64,000 nucleotides of DNA from Naganishia liquefaciens. Its lineage: Eukaryota; Basidiomycota; Tremellomycetes; Filobasidiales; Filobasidiaceae. Both the position numbers and the translations under genes were made by a program. Below, piece after piece: positions 44,345 to 57,800 of this stretch (positions are counted from its first letter, which is position 1; each line of letters begins with the position of its first letter). The stretch lies in NCBI GenBank assembly GCA_013423385.1, contig BLZA01000002.1, positions 124,001 through 188,000 of the forward strand. Direction: 5' to 3'. The notes beneath the pieces were generated by a model that had not been told where the DNA came from, did not search any database, and was given only the letters and a program-made list of their open reading frames with translations.

Positions 44345-47300
44345 ATGAAGCGACGAAAGAGGCAAGGTTCGCCTTGGCTTACGCCGCGAAGCGTGATCCG
44401 TGCTGGTTTCCTAGCCTGCATCACCATCACCTGCGTCAACTTGGATCTCGTCAGCTTGGCGCGCACGATCTCCAGCTACTCTGAACGTCTTTTGAGCGAC
44501 AACACCAGCCCATCTTCGTCCGACATCCGCAAAGATGATACTATCGTCGACCCTATCCGTGTTAAAGTTCAAGATCCATTTGTCAACATCATTGATTGCC
44601 GTCCCGATCCCGATTCCGATTCCTCCAAAGGCTTTGACTTTGCTAAAGCGACTCGAGCTTGTGGATGGCCGGATATCCACGGTTTTGGGATCACGGCCCA
44701 AACGCTGGTGGATTGCCTTCAAGCGGAGCACCAAAAGTTCGAAGAGAGTAAGTCTGATGGAGGAAAGGCGATGCAGATGCTGACACGTTTCTACAGATCG
44801 TCCTCCTCCAGAGTCGAGCTCTTCGAAGGCGCACAAGATCCAGTTCCTAGTGTTCCTGTGGATCGTCTACAAAGTGCGTGTTGTCACAAGCTGATGGACT
44901 TGACTGACCCGAGACCTTCTTTCAGGTCATCTTTCCCAATACAGATTGTCCCTGCTGTGACAGCTGTTCACCTTCCCAGTCTGGGCCATCCCCTCCAGCA
45001 ATCAATCTCTTTCTACTTAATCGTCCCACGCGTCGAGCCATCTGGCGCTCGGCGCGACGCAACCAGCGAAAACAGCAGTCGTCACCTGCTTCGCTCGCGG
45101 AATCACGGACCGCCTGGACAGACATGAAAGCGAGCATCACGCTCCCTCATTCACGAGCTCCTTCCCGGTTCTCGAGCATGTCTTACGAGCCTTCTCTTTC
45201 CCGTATCTCATCCACCACGGATCTATCCGTGGATCAGAATGCCGAGATAACAGCCATCTCAAAGCCTTCATCGCATGCTAGCTTATCTTCTGCTTCGCCG
45301 TCGACACATGTTCCGGAGCGTCCTTCTTTCCAGGCATCGACCGGACGTCGAGACCTCACAAAGAGCGTTTACGGCCACAGCCCTTCCAACTGTGGAAAAT
45401 CTTCTCCCTGCAGCAGTGAAAACTGCATCATGCCAGGCCTTTACAGCCGTACCAAGGGCAATAGCAGCAGCAGTGACCTTCCTACTGATATGCAGTCACC
45501 GGGATCGAAGAGCGTTGCGAACACAGCTCTCGCCATTTCTTACCCAAAGGGATTTGCCTCCTCACACCAGGGATCTCTTCATTCCTTGGCCTCTAACCAC
45601 CGCAGCGCTAATGCTAGGGGTAATAGCGACCAGCATCTCTCCCAATTCTCTCCTCACAGCTCCACTTCCAGCGGTAGTAGAGCCTTTGCGAAAGAAATTC
45701 TGAGCGGAACGCCCGAACCCATGCTCCCCTTGGTACTAGCCAAGAATGCAGCACGGGTTCAGCGCGACGTCGGACCGGCGGCAGACACGACGTTGAACTC
45801 CCTACAGGGAATGGTTTCCCGCATGACCGCCAAAACACAGTCATACATTGCAGCTGCTCCGCAAGGTAGCGTCAACCCAGTACTGGCCAAGAAACACCTT
45901 GCCGGCGTCAGTATACTCAGCAGCAACGCAGAGGAAGTTGATTCCAGCCGAGTCAATACTTTCGTCTACCCCTCTCTTGACAGCTCGCCTCAACAGCGTC
46001 CTTGCTACAACAGTCCTCCTCAGGCTGTCGCAAAGTCGCCTCTCGAGACTATCGAAGAGGATCCTCTCGACGTTCTTGACAGAGAAATTGCAGCCGCTAA
46101 AGCAGCCGGCACCTTCTCCCCCAGTCGCTCCAGTTTGACTGCATCTTCCCTCAGCTTTGGGCTCCTATCACCAAACAAATGGCAAGGACATATTGCCGAA
46201 CGCATGTCAGCTGACACGCAGGCTTCCTCTGCATTCTCCGGGACTTCCATCCGATCTCGCAACGCGGGTCGCACCAGGGAGTCCGGCTCTGGGATGACCG
46301 GCATACAGCGGCCAGGGAGTCCTACGGTATGGTCTCCTCTGAAGCTTGACCCCACCGCCCGCAACGGAGTTTCGAAAGTTCCTGGTCCTTTTGCTCTTCC
46401 TCCGGTCACTACGCCATACTGGCGAACCGAACCCGCTGAAAGCGAGACGCCCACCAAGTTTACTGGGCTGCAGCCGGCGACGTCCTTGCATTACCTGCCT
46501 GCACTCAACCCTGTCGTCGAAGCAGCAGAGCCAGTCACCTCTGAAAGCTCTTCGATACAGGATTTTCAGAAGCCAAACGACGTCCCGGAGACTGGCTCTC
46601 AGGAGGACCATGTCATGAGCGACGCTTTCTCGGAAGCGAGCCTCCCTTCTTCTCCAGCTCGACGATTGACTCTTTCAGGAAGACCACTGATCGCTACGTG
46701 TCATGGGAAGCGCTGGGTGACTCCCGACTACCTAACCAAATCGATAGCGTTTCTCGAAGTGTCTGATGATGAGTTGAGCCTGGAGGCAACTCCTCCTGCT
46801 TCCCCGGAAAAAATGCAGGTAGATAGCGCTACCAAAGCTCAGCAGCCAGTCGGCGTGGGATATTACGCTCCGCCCCCCGAGCTGACACACCAGGGCAGCC
46901 CTTCCGAGGTGCAAGCACTAGGTCGTCTTGCCTACAACTCTCCTCCGGAGGCGCGTGCTTTCTGGAGCAATCACCGGTATGTTCAAGGTACTCCGACTCC
47001 TCTGACCATAACCGAGTCTGCCGAGTCCCTGGTACACGTTGCGTCTTTCGGCGAGATTATCAATCTGGCTCAAGCGCAGCTTCCTGTTGTCAAAGCTGGA
47101 GCATCTTTTGGAGTCGGAAAAGCAGTCCCAGATTCCGCGCAGACGGAGCACATCGCAGCCCCGCCTGGCTTGCAACCAATTCCCACTTTTTCTCGCATTC
47201 CAATCCGGGCTCCTACCCCTACTATCCGAGCACCCAGCCCCATCATTACCGTACCAACCTCGAAATACATACCGGACACCCAGAATCTGGACCGCGCAGC

Positions 47301-47733
47301 TGAAAAGCCCTCCATCAACGCTCATCGAGTAGGAGAAAAGCGCAAGCAAGACTCGCGGCAGACCCCTCTGGTACCGAAAGCGGACGTTAAAAGACCCAAG
47401 GACTTTGGTCTGTTGCGAGAGGCTCTCCTCTCGGGACAGGTGGCGATGCCTGCGCTTCGAACACCCAAAGATACAGCGGCAAACAAGCGCAAGCAAGATT
47501 CGAGGCTTACTCCTCTCGAGCCTCGCATTGACAAGAAGAAGCCGCGAGACTATTCTCCACGATACAGTAGCCCGCTTGCTGCCAACAACGAAAACTCCGA
47601 CTCGAGCGATACCGCCGCTTCCAGACCGCTGTCGGCAGCAGAGCGACGTAAGAGGCAAAACGAATACTCCAAGAATCTCCGAAGGGAGACTCTTGCTTTG
47701 CGGCCTTCAGATCGCGCGAATCGAATCTTGTAG
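44345..47733 (+). CDS. Unknown membrane-anchored protein, 1095 aa
   Basis: Three exons (44345-44747, 44797-44873, 44926-47733) join in phase to 1095 residues. The start MKRRKRQGSPWLTPR is strongly basic and precedes a first hydrophobic segment (FLACITITCVNLDLVSLA). A second one (IQFLVFLWIVYKVIF) lies near residue 150 and is followed by a cysteine cluster, DCPCCDSC. The remaining ~900 residues are Ser/Pro/Thr-rich and probably disordered. Near the C-terminus a basic motif, RKQDSRQTPLVPKADVKRP, recurs about 45 residues later as RKQDSRLTPLEPRIDKKKP. The end is Arg/Lys-rich (ERRKRQNEYSKNLRRETLAL). I do not recognise the family. Two membrane segments plus a long basic tail would fit a nuclear-envelope or ER protein, which is speculation. 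Confidence 0.75.
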
Positions 47734-47977
47734 ATGGCCCCGTGAAATGGTGTAATATTGTTACGATATGGACACTTCCAGCTGCCCAGGGCGCGGAAGT
47801 AAGACGTGAAGAGACTCTCTGCTGCCGAAGGCGCGAGAGCGAGTTGTAACTGGAATCTTGTCTATAATGATGTGAAACTGCTATTGTACAAGCCAATGCT
47901 ATTACACGAGATTCGCAAGCCACATATACAAAATCGTTGCAATTGGTGTCGATCGGTCCCCGCGCAAGTCAAAGACT

Positions 47978-49737
47978 TCAATGCCATTTCGTGAGGGAAG
48001 AAGGCTCGTCGTAATCTTGATTTCGCGCCGAAGAGACTGTCAAATGCCATACAAGGCCAAGCCACTCTTGGGGAACCCCTGGTAGGCAGTAGTGGCTGCA
48101 GTCTATCGTTGGGTTGAGATGTGCATCGGGACGTTTAACGGAGATTGACCAGAGGTCAAGGTAACGCATGTAGAAGCGAGTCGGGCGAAGGTACTGGTTC
48201 GACTCGCTCGGATTGTAGCCGAGTCGCGATGATGCATATTGGTCCATGATGGGGTAGAGGTTCCTTGACAAGAGTCAGCCAAGCAAGTGAAACGGTCCCC
48301 ATACTTGCCAGTTGAAATAGTCGGCGTTCGGGTTCTGGGTAGAAAAGTGGTCGGTGCGGTTGTTTTCGGCTGTAGAGGTGTTGGCTCGGCTTCCAGGATC
48401 GTCGCGAACGACTCACGAGCAAGGTACTGCCAACATTCAGGATGACCAGGTACGGTACTTCTCCACCATGCGAGCACGTCATACTCCTGCGCTGCTGCTG
48501 TCACCTTTTCGAGAACCCTGGTGAACTGCGGCAACATTAGCTCCTGTCTCCATTCCTCCTTCAGGACTGACCGCTCCGATCCATCCCCGCAGCAGATCCT
48601 CATTCTTGACGAGACGGAACGAATGAGAAGGCCAGAGCTCAATTGCCGTCCAGTGTGGTGCAGAGTTAAACGATATTGTGCTGGTTTCCTCGATCGGCAA
48701 AGATCCATCCGGTCTTTCAATGAGCTGAATCGGCTTCGCGAGTAAGTCGCTCCACAGCTCGTACCACCACGACCTGTCGTGTATCCAGCCGTTTTGGAAG
48801 TATGTCGGTCCGTTGACCCAAGGCTCATAATACCATACTCCTTTAAAAATTCCGTCCAATTCGGATCGATGAAGCAAGTGGTGTTCTCGCCAATAATTCA
48901 ATACGGGTCGCGCAAACCGCTCTTCGGAAATGCCAGCTTCACGTGCCAGTCGCGGAGCGAGAGGATGATTCCGGTTGACGGTAATGTTGTAGACACGATC
49001 GATTGAGCGATTGATGTCAAAGAGTGAGTCGTGCTTGGTGACCATGGTGTAGTAGACGGCGCGATAGATCTGGTCGGCGAGCGAATCTAAGTGAGGCGTG
49101 AGTGGCGATCACGCCGTGATTGTCATACGCACCACCAACGAGACTGAAGCTGATCAGCCGAGGTGTAAGTGGACCACCAGATCAGCTTACGAGCATCCAC
49201 CTCGGCTTCTCAAGCAAAATTTGGCAAAGTTCCAGGCATCCCATTGGTGCTTGCGACAGCCGCTCTTTGGTTTCCATTCGTATTGCGCCGTTTCGAGGAT
49301 CCGCACGTAGTGATCCGGATTTCCTTCGGGGGGTTCGCTACCTCGCGGAAGGTCTCGAGCCATGCATTTGAATTCTCCCTCGTTCTGGTAACATGAGCAC
49401 CGGGATGGAGACGGCCAAAGGGACTTACTGTGTACTGGTAGATCTCGCGAAGTCTCATCAATGTTACGTCCTCGTCGCGTTTCAACCATTCTCCATCGAG
49501 GTACTCGGCCTCGGTGCACCAGTCATCACGCTTGATACGGCCTCCTTCCGAACTGGTTGAAACTCTCTTGCTTAATCGTAGAACGTTTCCCAAAGACATG
49601 CCGGTTCCTGATGTCATGCGGATCTCCATCAATCGCGTAAAGGCAAAGTAAGCGAGGCTGATTAAAAGAAGGCGAAGAATCCATCGTCGAGGCGACAGAA
49701 GGAGGTAGCGGTAGTTGATCTTTGTAATGGAATGCAT
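47978..49737 (-). CDS. PC-esterase-like (Cas1/TBL-type) type II membrane protein
   Basis: Seven exons (49737-49429, 49384-49191, 49149-49133, 49086-48572, 48525-48417, 48369-48309, 48263-47978) encode 496 residues. One exon is 17 nt and the last intron has a GC donor. A basic start precedes a single signal anchor (WILRLLLISLAYFAFTRL). After a stem come WKPKSGCRKHQWDAWNFAKFC and the nucleophile motif FSLVGDSLADQIY. The C-terminus has HLNPTIDCSHYCLPGVP, in which the D-x-x-H pair (DCSH) completes the triad. This matches the GDSL-like PC-esterase fold of fungal Cas1-type and plant TBL proteins, which O-acetylate or de-acetylate cell-surface glycans in the Golgi. The glycan here is unknown. Confidence 0.88.
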
Positions 49738-49930
49738 GTTGCGTAAAGCAGGTGAGGCGTAACCAAGATGGGTTAATAGGAGGTCCATCCATTCATCCGA
49801 CTTCAACTTGAGAGTTGATGCACCTTCTACGGAAATATCTGACGTAATATCTTAGTTCGCGTAAGTTGGCGATATTCCACTTGTGCTAATATGAACCTAT
49901 AATACAACCTATAAGTACAACCTCTAACTC

Positions 49931-51495
49931 TTAGAACACACTCTGTACGCCGCCCTTGCCGACATTGGCCCTGACATTGCTCCGCATACTCTCGAGCATC
50001 CCCGTCATCGATTCGAGCTGCTGGGCCTGATAAAGTGCATTCCCATCCATCACCTTGGCGCCCAACGCTGCCTCAAACGCCTCTTTCTCTGGCCCGCCTT
50101 GTCGAATCGTCAGGTTCTTGAGGTCGCCGAGGTTGCTATGAAAGATGCCCGCGGCGGACGCCGGCAGGAAATCCTCGTAGACGATGGGCTCGACACGAAT
50201 GATGCCTTGGTCGATGAGTGTATCGATGGGCTGCGACGTGCCTTCGAGCATTGACGGACGACGGGTTGCGCGTGTGGAACGGACGTAGCGGAAGTAGGCG
50301 AGTTGGCGGGCACGCAGTTCCTCCCACGTATCAGGGAATGCTTGAAAGTGTTTCTGCAAGACACCTTGTCGTGTCGCGTTATCGACTGGTCGACCGGCGA
50401 GTTCCTTGGCGACGGCGGCGAGTTCCCGCTCGGCATCGGCCATCAATCGTTGATACAGCTCGAGACCCGCCGGCGTCAGCGCCACGCCCCGCTGCTCGAT
50501 TTCCCCAAAGCGAGCGCGATGGAAGCCAACAACTTTACCGTCGGCCACGCGCGGATCGGGAAAGTAGATGGGCTCCTGCACGGCCTGGAAGCTCGTTTGG
50601 CGCAAAAGGATTGGGCACTGTCGGTTCGGCGGGCCCTCGATTACATGTTTCGACTCGATGCTGCGGGGGGAAATCAACACCTGATGCATTGATACTTCTA
50701 ATCAACTTACTGTTTCTCAGGCATCCGAGCCTGCACGGCATCGATATCGAGCGTCCGCGGCGTGAGATGATTGATATGCGGTCCCTTGAACGCCACGATA
50801 TCCGCCACAAGGCTATGCGCATCCTTGAGCTCGTCATACACGTCCTTTTCCACCAGCGCATCCGACTGCCATCGGAACGTCTCCATCGCAAAGCGAACGA
50901 GTTCCTTGGCTTCGGCCTCTGTCAGACCACCTTGAGATTCCGCTTTCGTGATCAACTCGACCGTCTCCCGCTGGAAGATCTCGCGCTGTGCGAGTCGTTC
51001 CCTCGTAATCTCGCGCACTCTTGAATCCTCGATCAAGTCCTCCCGCAGCAGACTCGTAAACACGCGGAAGGGATTGATTGTGAGCGAATCGGGCGTGATG
51101 GGTCGGAACGCTGTGGCGTGGACAGGAAGACCGGCGATAGAGAGGTCATAGTAGTTGACGGGATGCATAGCCATGAGCGCAAACAAGCGCCGGAGAGTGT
51201 GTAATTCAGAGGGTTTACCGACGCGGATAGCGCCGTGACGTTCGACTTTGAGTCTGTCTGCGGGATATCAGCGCTGACGTCCGATACATGAATGGGAGCA
51301 AAACTTACTCTCCTCCATCTCTCGCTTGAGTTCTTCGCCCTCGAAACCATCGTGCTTGGCAATGGCTTCAGCATTGACTTCATCTACGAGCTGCACGAGG
51401 TCGCCATACAGCGGGACCTCGGTGCGATACATGCTCGATAGGGCCGAGCAGAAGAGGGAGCGGATCGCATCGGGGCTAATAAAGGGTGACGACAT
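49931..51495 (-). CDS. 2-oxoadipate dioxygenase/decarboxylase (DUF1338, HglS/YdcJ family)
   Basis: Exons 51495-51309, 51257-50711 and 50660-49931 encode 487 residues. Conserved stretches are VERHGAIRVGKPSEL (first metal His), MHPVNYYDLS, HINHLTPRTLDID (second His) and IEGPPNRQCPILLRQTSF, then ARFGEIEQRGVALTPAG carrying the acidic ligand. FPDTWEELRARQLAYFRY and VEPIVYEDFLPASAAGIF close the domain. In bacteria and plants this VOC-superfamily Fe(II) enzyme converts 2-oxoadipate to D-2-hydroxyglutarate in lysine catabolism. The same role is likely here. The short gap (193 bases) to the PC-esterase gene upstream of it is unremarkable. Confidence 0.93.
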
Positions 51496-52290
51496 GGCGA
51501 TATGATGGGTATCACGGACGACGGTGTTCCATGAGCGGAATGCAGAGCATCAGAGTTCATGTTATGTATCAGGGGATCGTACATGATGACGGCATGCGGC
51601 GGTCCTGATGGGCGGTGATGCAGGCGGATCTGTGACAATGGGCGCTATGAGCGGGCGGTTGAAGCCACATGACCTGGACGGATGACCTGCGAGATTGCCA
51701 GATAACAGCCGGCTACCCCGCTTGCCCCGCGTCCAGAGCGGGCGCACCTCGGTCCTCTCCAGCGCCTAAAGCGCGCCTATCTTGCCCGTCATGAGTAAGC
51801 CCCTGAGTGGTTCACGCGGCTATCCACTCTAGCATCACTACGTCGAGAGCGTCGACGAGCGCAGAGTAGCTATATTGAGACCGACGATCGTCTACCCTGC
51901 CGCGCAGATGCTCGATGAGTAGAAGACTGAAGCTACCGGGAGATGCAGGCCCGGAGAGGACAATGAATGCCGGGGAAACATTAGGACAGTGCCCGCACGA
52001 GCTGGCTTTGAATCGGACAAGGTCAAGGCGTCGGCGGACACGATTTGTTAATCGGGCAAGCAGGAAAGGGAATGATGGGACCGGCTTTGACAGGCAAGGA
52101 ACCTGTCCGGAGAACGGCAGGACCGCATGGTGGAGACCGGCATGGACCAAGAAAGAGCTTGTACATGTGGCACAAGCGCGGGGAATGGGTGGGAAAAAGG
52201 ACATTTGGTTTGGTATGATGCACGGTGGGGCGTTGCTTGTAACAAGTCATGTAGTCAAATGCATGGTATCCTTGTATCTCATGGATCCAA
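51496..52290. other. Intergenic between 2-oxoadipate dioxygenase and proteasome genes
   Basis: About 800 bases: upstream region of the dioxygenase gene and 3' region of the proteasome gene. Several overlapping frames are open on both strands, none protein-like. No RNA gene or repeat recognised. Confidence 0.4.
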
Positions 52291-53576
52291 TCATGTCGAG
52301 ATCGACACACTGCCCTCTTGTGCACCTCCGCCTCCCGTTCCCTGCGTCACTTCCGAATCAGGCGTGCCCCCAAGTTCCAACTTTCGTAGCAGTGCATCCA
52401 GCTCCGCAGCACGGTAAATCTTGGCGACTGGCTCCTTGGTCTCGGCGTGCAGGGTCATGGTTGCAAATTCCACTGCGATCGATCAGCAATGAGAATATCA
52501 GAGACCGCAGGAAACTTACGCTTCTCGCTGCCGAGCTTGGTAGAGTCCATCGTCTTGCTCATAATCTTCAAAGCCAACGCCTTGGCGTCCTCTAGCGACA
52601 TATCATCCTTGTAGTCCTGCTTCAGTAGCGATTGGGCGCTGTAACGACGTCAGAGCATGCTCGAAAGACACGACCTGTACCCACTTGGAGTTGTTGGCAC
52701 CGATACACGTTGCTTTCCATCCTGAATAGTTGCCGGACGGATCCGAGTGATAAAGCTGGAATCCGTGCAGCGGATCGTGGCCGATGTACAATAACGACAC
52801 ACCGAATGGACGGAGACCTGAAAAAATATTATTTCATCAGGGGATGCAAAGCGAGAGACAGCAACCTACCACCAAACTGCGTGTAACCCTGCTTCATGTC
52901 ACACAGCGTCTTGGCCAACATCTCGACGGGAATCTCCTCGTCATATGTAAGAAGATGACGCTGGCATGCATTTCGAGCATAATTGACGAGCGAGTTGGCG
53001 TCGGACGTGATTCCGGCGACGCCGGCAAGGATATTGCTGAGGAATTGTTAGGAACGGTGAGGTAGGCTGAACAACCGGCTCACCTGTTCAGGAGAAAGAT
53101 CTTTTCACCACCGCCGCCTGTCCATGCTTCAATGCCCTCGCCTCCCGAGTTGCCCCCAGCGGTAAGAGATAAATCTAAAAGCTTTCCTGTGACTTTCTGC
53201 AAGACGAAAAGCATTAGCGGACTCCTGATACGCAAGGTGATCAACATACCTTTTCCGCTACCATCACCACACCTTCCTTGGTCAGGATTGCCATGACCGT
53301 TCCTGCTTGTGAGATGGCCTCCATGGCATATTCGACTATGCAGGCATATGGGTCAGAACCGTAGAAGGAATCGCAGGCGGCATGCACTCACTCTGGAAGA
53401 CTCGACCTATTCGAGGAATAGAAACGCGCATCAACGTCAGTACAATAATCCGCCTCCTCCATCACTGGTGCCTACCTTCCGGCGAGAAGATGGTCGTTCT
53501 CGAATCATACCGTCGGGACTGCAAACAGATCAAAAGGGTGAGAGGTGATCGAGACCAGCGGGAAAACACATACCAT
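52291..53576 (-). CDS. PRE9: 20S proteasome subunit alpha-4 type (PSMA4/Pre9)
   Basis: Nine exons (53576-53574, 53518-53476, 53406-53392, 53335-53250, 53196-53084, 53036-52870, 52817-52685, 52638-52520, 52472-52291) encode 286 residues. The first coding exon is just the ATG, and the third exon is 15 nt. The N-terminal proteasome alpha signature is [18 protein letters not shown] followed by [36 protein letters not shown] and [18 protein letters not shown] follow, with [18 protein letters not shown] near residue 160. These match the alpha-4 class (mammalian nomenclature; yeast alpha3/Pre9). The tail has a Gly/Ser-rich extension after KLEL. It acts in the outer ring of the 20S core; alpha subunits are not catalytic. 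Confidence 0.95.
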
Positions 53577-54845
53577 GATGCTCGTTGGATTTCGGCTCCT
53601 CTAAGGTGACCTTGTCCAGTGTACTGATGTTCAAATCGTTGTTACAACGGAGGATCGCGATAAAGGTGAATATACACAGAAATGGACTTGAATGTTCATC
53701 GACGACGCTTGCGCGGAGCCGTTGATGATGACGAACCGTCTGCGCGAGAACGCGATCTCGAGCAGACAAGGTCACGTGATCTCAGAGTCGTCCTGACCAT
53801 GCTCTCACCTATCCTCCCGCCCGGCTCTTCTACCATGATGGTGTGGGCGACGAGAAGCTCAAGGCTGTAGCATATCCGAGCACAACGACATATTCGTCGC
53901 CTAGTGATGCTATCATGAAAAGCTCCTGCTTCAACAGCTAGCGAGGAGGGCGAGAAACCCAGCCAGAAAAAGGTATTGCGACAACGTTTGGCAGTGCAAG
54001 GAGCAAGCTAATTTCCATGGCTAGCAGTAAAGGCCCAGATATACGGATCGCGTCGACTTCTAGTAGCATGTTCCGCAATTTGTGATATCGGCATGATGTT
54101 GATATCAGCATGATCTTGATTCCCACAAGATTGAGCCTATACGTCGATCTGACCGCTCGGGTGCTATCTCCGGTTGTCATCTGAATAGACCTGACAAGTG
54201 TTGTGGAACCGCCCGGCCCTCCCAACGGAGCTTAAAGATCAGAGTGAAAGGGGTACTCCCAAAACGGCTATGCTTGTACCCTCAGCGCAGACTTCGTACT
54301 GGAGATGAGGCGTGAGTTTTTTTTACCGCAAGGGGATTCGGATTTACAGTATCATGAATTGAGCCTCGGCTGGCTGAATCGCAAAGGCATTGCTCGTTCT
54401 GCCTGAACTGGAGCCAGCCGGGGTTCAGTTCATGACAGACAGGGACCCGCCGTAGACGCAAAATTTGTTTCCAGAGCGCAATTCGACCTTGAATGCTACC
54501 GGTCAGGGTTCGCGCGACTTACGGATCGGTCCCAGCATGACCATGAGGTGCATGGTCACCATAGCGCAATTATAGCCATCGACAGCCGTACGCGAAAGCT
54601 CAAACCTTAAATGCGATAGGTGGCAGGAAGAGCAAGGGATACACCAGGGTCCTCCAGCTCCATATATAGAAGCCGGTCTCGGAAGCAAATGACACCGTCC
54701 GATCTCACGTCATACCTGGCGAGCAGTCACCTCTGACATTCAGGGTGAATGGAGTGTAAAGGGCTGTTGGTCTGAGGGTCAAGACCTACATCAACTCTCT
54801 CTTGCTCGTTTCTTCCGCCCCTTAATCCCGCGAATCGTGCTAAGC
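53577..54845. other. Intergenic between proteasome and phospholipase D genes
   Basis: About 1.3 kb of divergent upstream sequence. A TATA-like CATATATAG lies near 54661, about 185 bases before the phospholipase start. Short open frames up to 95 codons have no recognisable content. Confidence 0.4.
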
Positions 54846-57800
54846 ATGGTCAAGAAGCCCGGTCACGGCACGCTCAAGGGCAAGGTCAGTCATCTGCGAG
54901 ACAAGCTCGAGGACGTTGCAATCTCTGTATACACGACATACAACTCGAAACACCGACATGATGAAGAGCATGAGCATGCTCTTGATGCCAAACTAGAGGC
55001 GATCCGGGACCAACATCGGTTCCGATCTTTCGCGCCGATGCGGGACGGCAATGTCGTAAAGTTTCACATCGATGGGAAGGATTACTTTTGGGCGATGAGC
55101 GAGGTGATCGATAGTGCCAGGGAGTGCATCTTTATCATGGATTGGTGGCTTAGCCCAGAACTCTACCTTCGAAGACCTCCGGCGGAGCATCAGGAATGGC
55201 GGTTGGACCGGCTGCTGAAGCGGAAAGCAGAAGAGGGCGTCAAGGTGTATGTTTGCGTGTACAAAGAAGTAAGCAATTTGGCATCTTGAGCGGACAGGGC
55301 TGATGAGATGAAAGGTATCCGCCTCGATGACCATGAACTCAAGGTACACCAAGGTGAGCTATAATCGTGAAGAAAAGGTGACGTTTCTGACCTCGTTTGA
55401 CAGCACGCCCTGGAGGACTTGCATGAAAACATCGTCGTGATGCGCCATCCCCAACACGCAACGGGCGAGCTCATCTACTACTGGAGCCACCACGAAAAGC
55501 TCTGTCTCGTGGACAACAAGATTGCCTGCATGGGAGGACTCGATGCGTGCTATGGAAGATGGGACACGCATGACCATCCTTTGTCCGATGTGCATCCGCA
55601 AGAATTCGAGAGGACCTTGTTCCCCGGACAAGACTACAACAATAGTCGAATGATGGATTTTCAGACGGTAGACAAGTTTGCGAGCAATGCTCTGGCCATT
55701 CAGGACGCACCGAGAATGCCTTGGCACGATGTTTCCCTTTCCATCATGGGCCCTTCGGTATTCGACCTGTCCGTCGAGTTTACAGAACGGTGGAATTTCA
55801 TCAAGGAGTTCAAGTACCGACACAACCCACATTACGAGTATCTTGCGTTGCCAGCACCTTACGGTACAGTCCAGGCAGAAGCTCGGAGGCAAGAGGAACA
55901 ACGACACGCCCAACGTCTAATCGAACACCCTCGATTGGCCCTGTATGAGGAAAAGGGACGTCAATTCTTTCATCCATTCCACCATCCGCCAAGCAAGCTA
56001 CCTCGAGCAGAAGAAAGTGTCCCAGTTGGCAGCTGTCGTGTTCAGGTTTTACGTTCGGCCGCAGATTGGAGTCACGGTATCCTGACAGAAGACAGCATTC
56101 AAAAGGCGTACATTCAGCTTATTCGAGAAGCGTCACATACCATCTATATTGAGAATCAGTTCTTCATTACCAGTACCACGGATGGAAGACCGGTCTCGAA
56201 TCAAATCGGAGCTGCCCTGGTAGAGCGGATCGTGAGCGCAGCCAAGGACGGACGCGAGTTCCGCGTGATTATCGTGATACCGGCCGTTCCAGCGTTTGCA
56301 GGAGATATTCAGGCCGCCTCCGGTATCAAGGCGATCATGGAGGCGCAGTATCGGTCTATTAACCGTGGAGGTGAATCAATCATGGAAATGGTTCGAAAGG
56401 CTGGTTTCCCGCCGGAGCAGTATATCAGCTTTTACAACTTGAGGTCGTACGATCGTATCAACAGCCGTGAGTACTGCACTAGCGAGCTGAGCTTTGCTTA
56501 CATGTATTCTAGCGAGAAGCATCATTCGCGCCATGGAAAAGAATGTGAGTCGCCAATTGCATGGCAAGAATAGCGCTGATGAGCTCTTTAGAGCGGCGTA
56601 ACGTTTCACCAAGCGCAAGTCGCAATGGCCCGAATTTGGACTGGAAAAGACTCTCACGAAAGCCAACAAGAAGTCGTGACGCTGGAAAGGCCCAGAGACG
56701 AGACTGGAGATCCGAATCAAACTGGAGAAAAGCAAAAGGTGTCGGAACCCGTCAAGATGCCGAACACTGTTGACGAGGTTCGTATACAGATCAGAGCAAG
56801 GCGATGACGCGGGAAGCTGACTTTGCATGGCAGGCGGTCGAGATAGTACGCAGGTTCCAGGCTGGTGCTGAAGGATCTGACAAGAATGTGTAGGTACTTC
56901 GACTGGTGGTTTTCTGACTCGCTAAAATTATCTACCTGAAGCTCGGATAATGGTAAGGAAATTGTGCAACGGCAGGCCAACCTTTGAACCTCGGTCCCAC
57001 AGTCGGTCAACATGTCTTCCAGATGAGTTCATCACTGTTGGACGAGCAATGGAATGGCTCTTCGGAAGAGGAGCTCGAGTCGTTTGTCTCTGAGCTATGC
57101 TATATCCACAGGTTCGTGCGATCACTCAAACCCTTTGCAATTTGCAGCTACTGAGCTTTCCTGCTAGCAAGTTCATGTGTGTTGATGACCGCAGAATCAT
57201 TTGCGGTAGCGCAAACCTTAACGACAGGTCTCAGTGCGGCGACCGCGATTCCGAGATCGCGATTTGCATTGAGGACATGGAGCTGATCCCGTCTACTATG
57301 GACGGCAAGCCGTACATGGCTGGCAAGTTGACCTCGGCGTGGCGACGAAAGCTGATGCGAGGTGAGTTTTGCTGCAAGAATGGCGCGCACTTGTTTACCT
57401 TTATCGATCTCAGAGCATCTTGGTTTGATGGGTAAGTTTAGGTGAATCTATCGCGACAGGCTCGCTAATACGACGCTAGGTCCTCAATCTGCGTGGAACG
57501 AGGGCAAGGATCCGACGCTTTCGATGCACCCTGTCCCAACACCTATCGAGTACGACTGGGACTCAAAGGAGGATAAAATGGTCGAAGACATGTTGTCCCT
57601 GGAATTCTGGAAATTGTGGAGCCAGACAGCCATGCGGAACCGGGCTATTTTTGAAAAGATTTTCCGATGTGTAGGTCATCGCGTACTCGCCTTCGAATCA
57701 GATCTGACTCCATCCAGATCCCAAACAACGATATCCGATCGTGGAAGGATTACGCGGCGTACCTTGCACCCTCAAAGGGCACACTCGTGAGTTGTCATCT

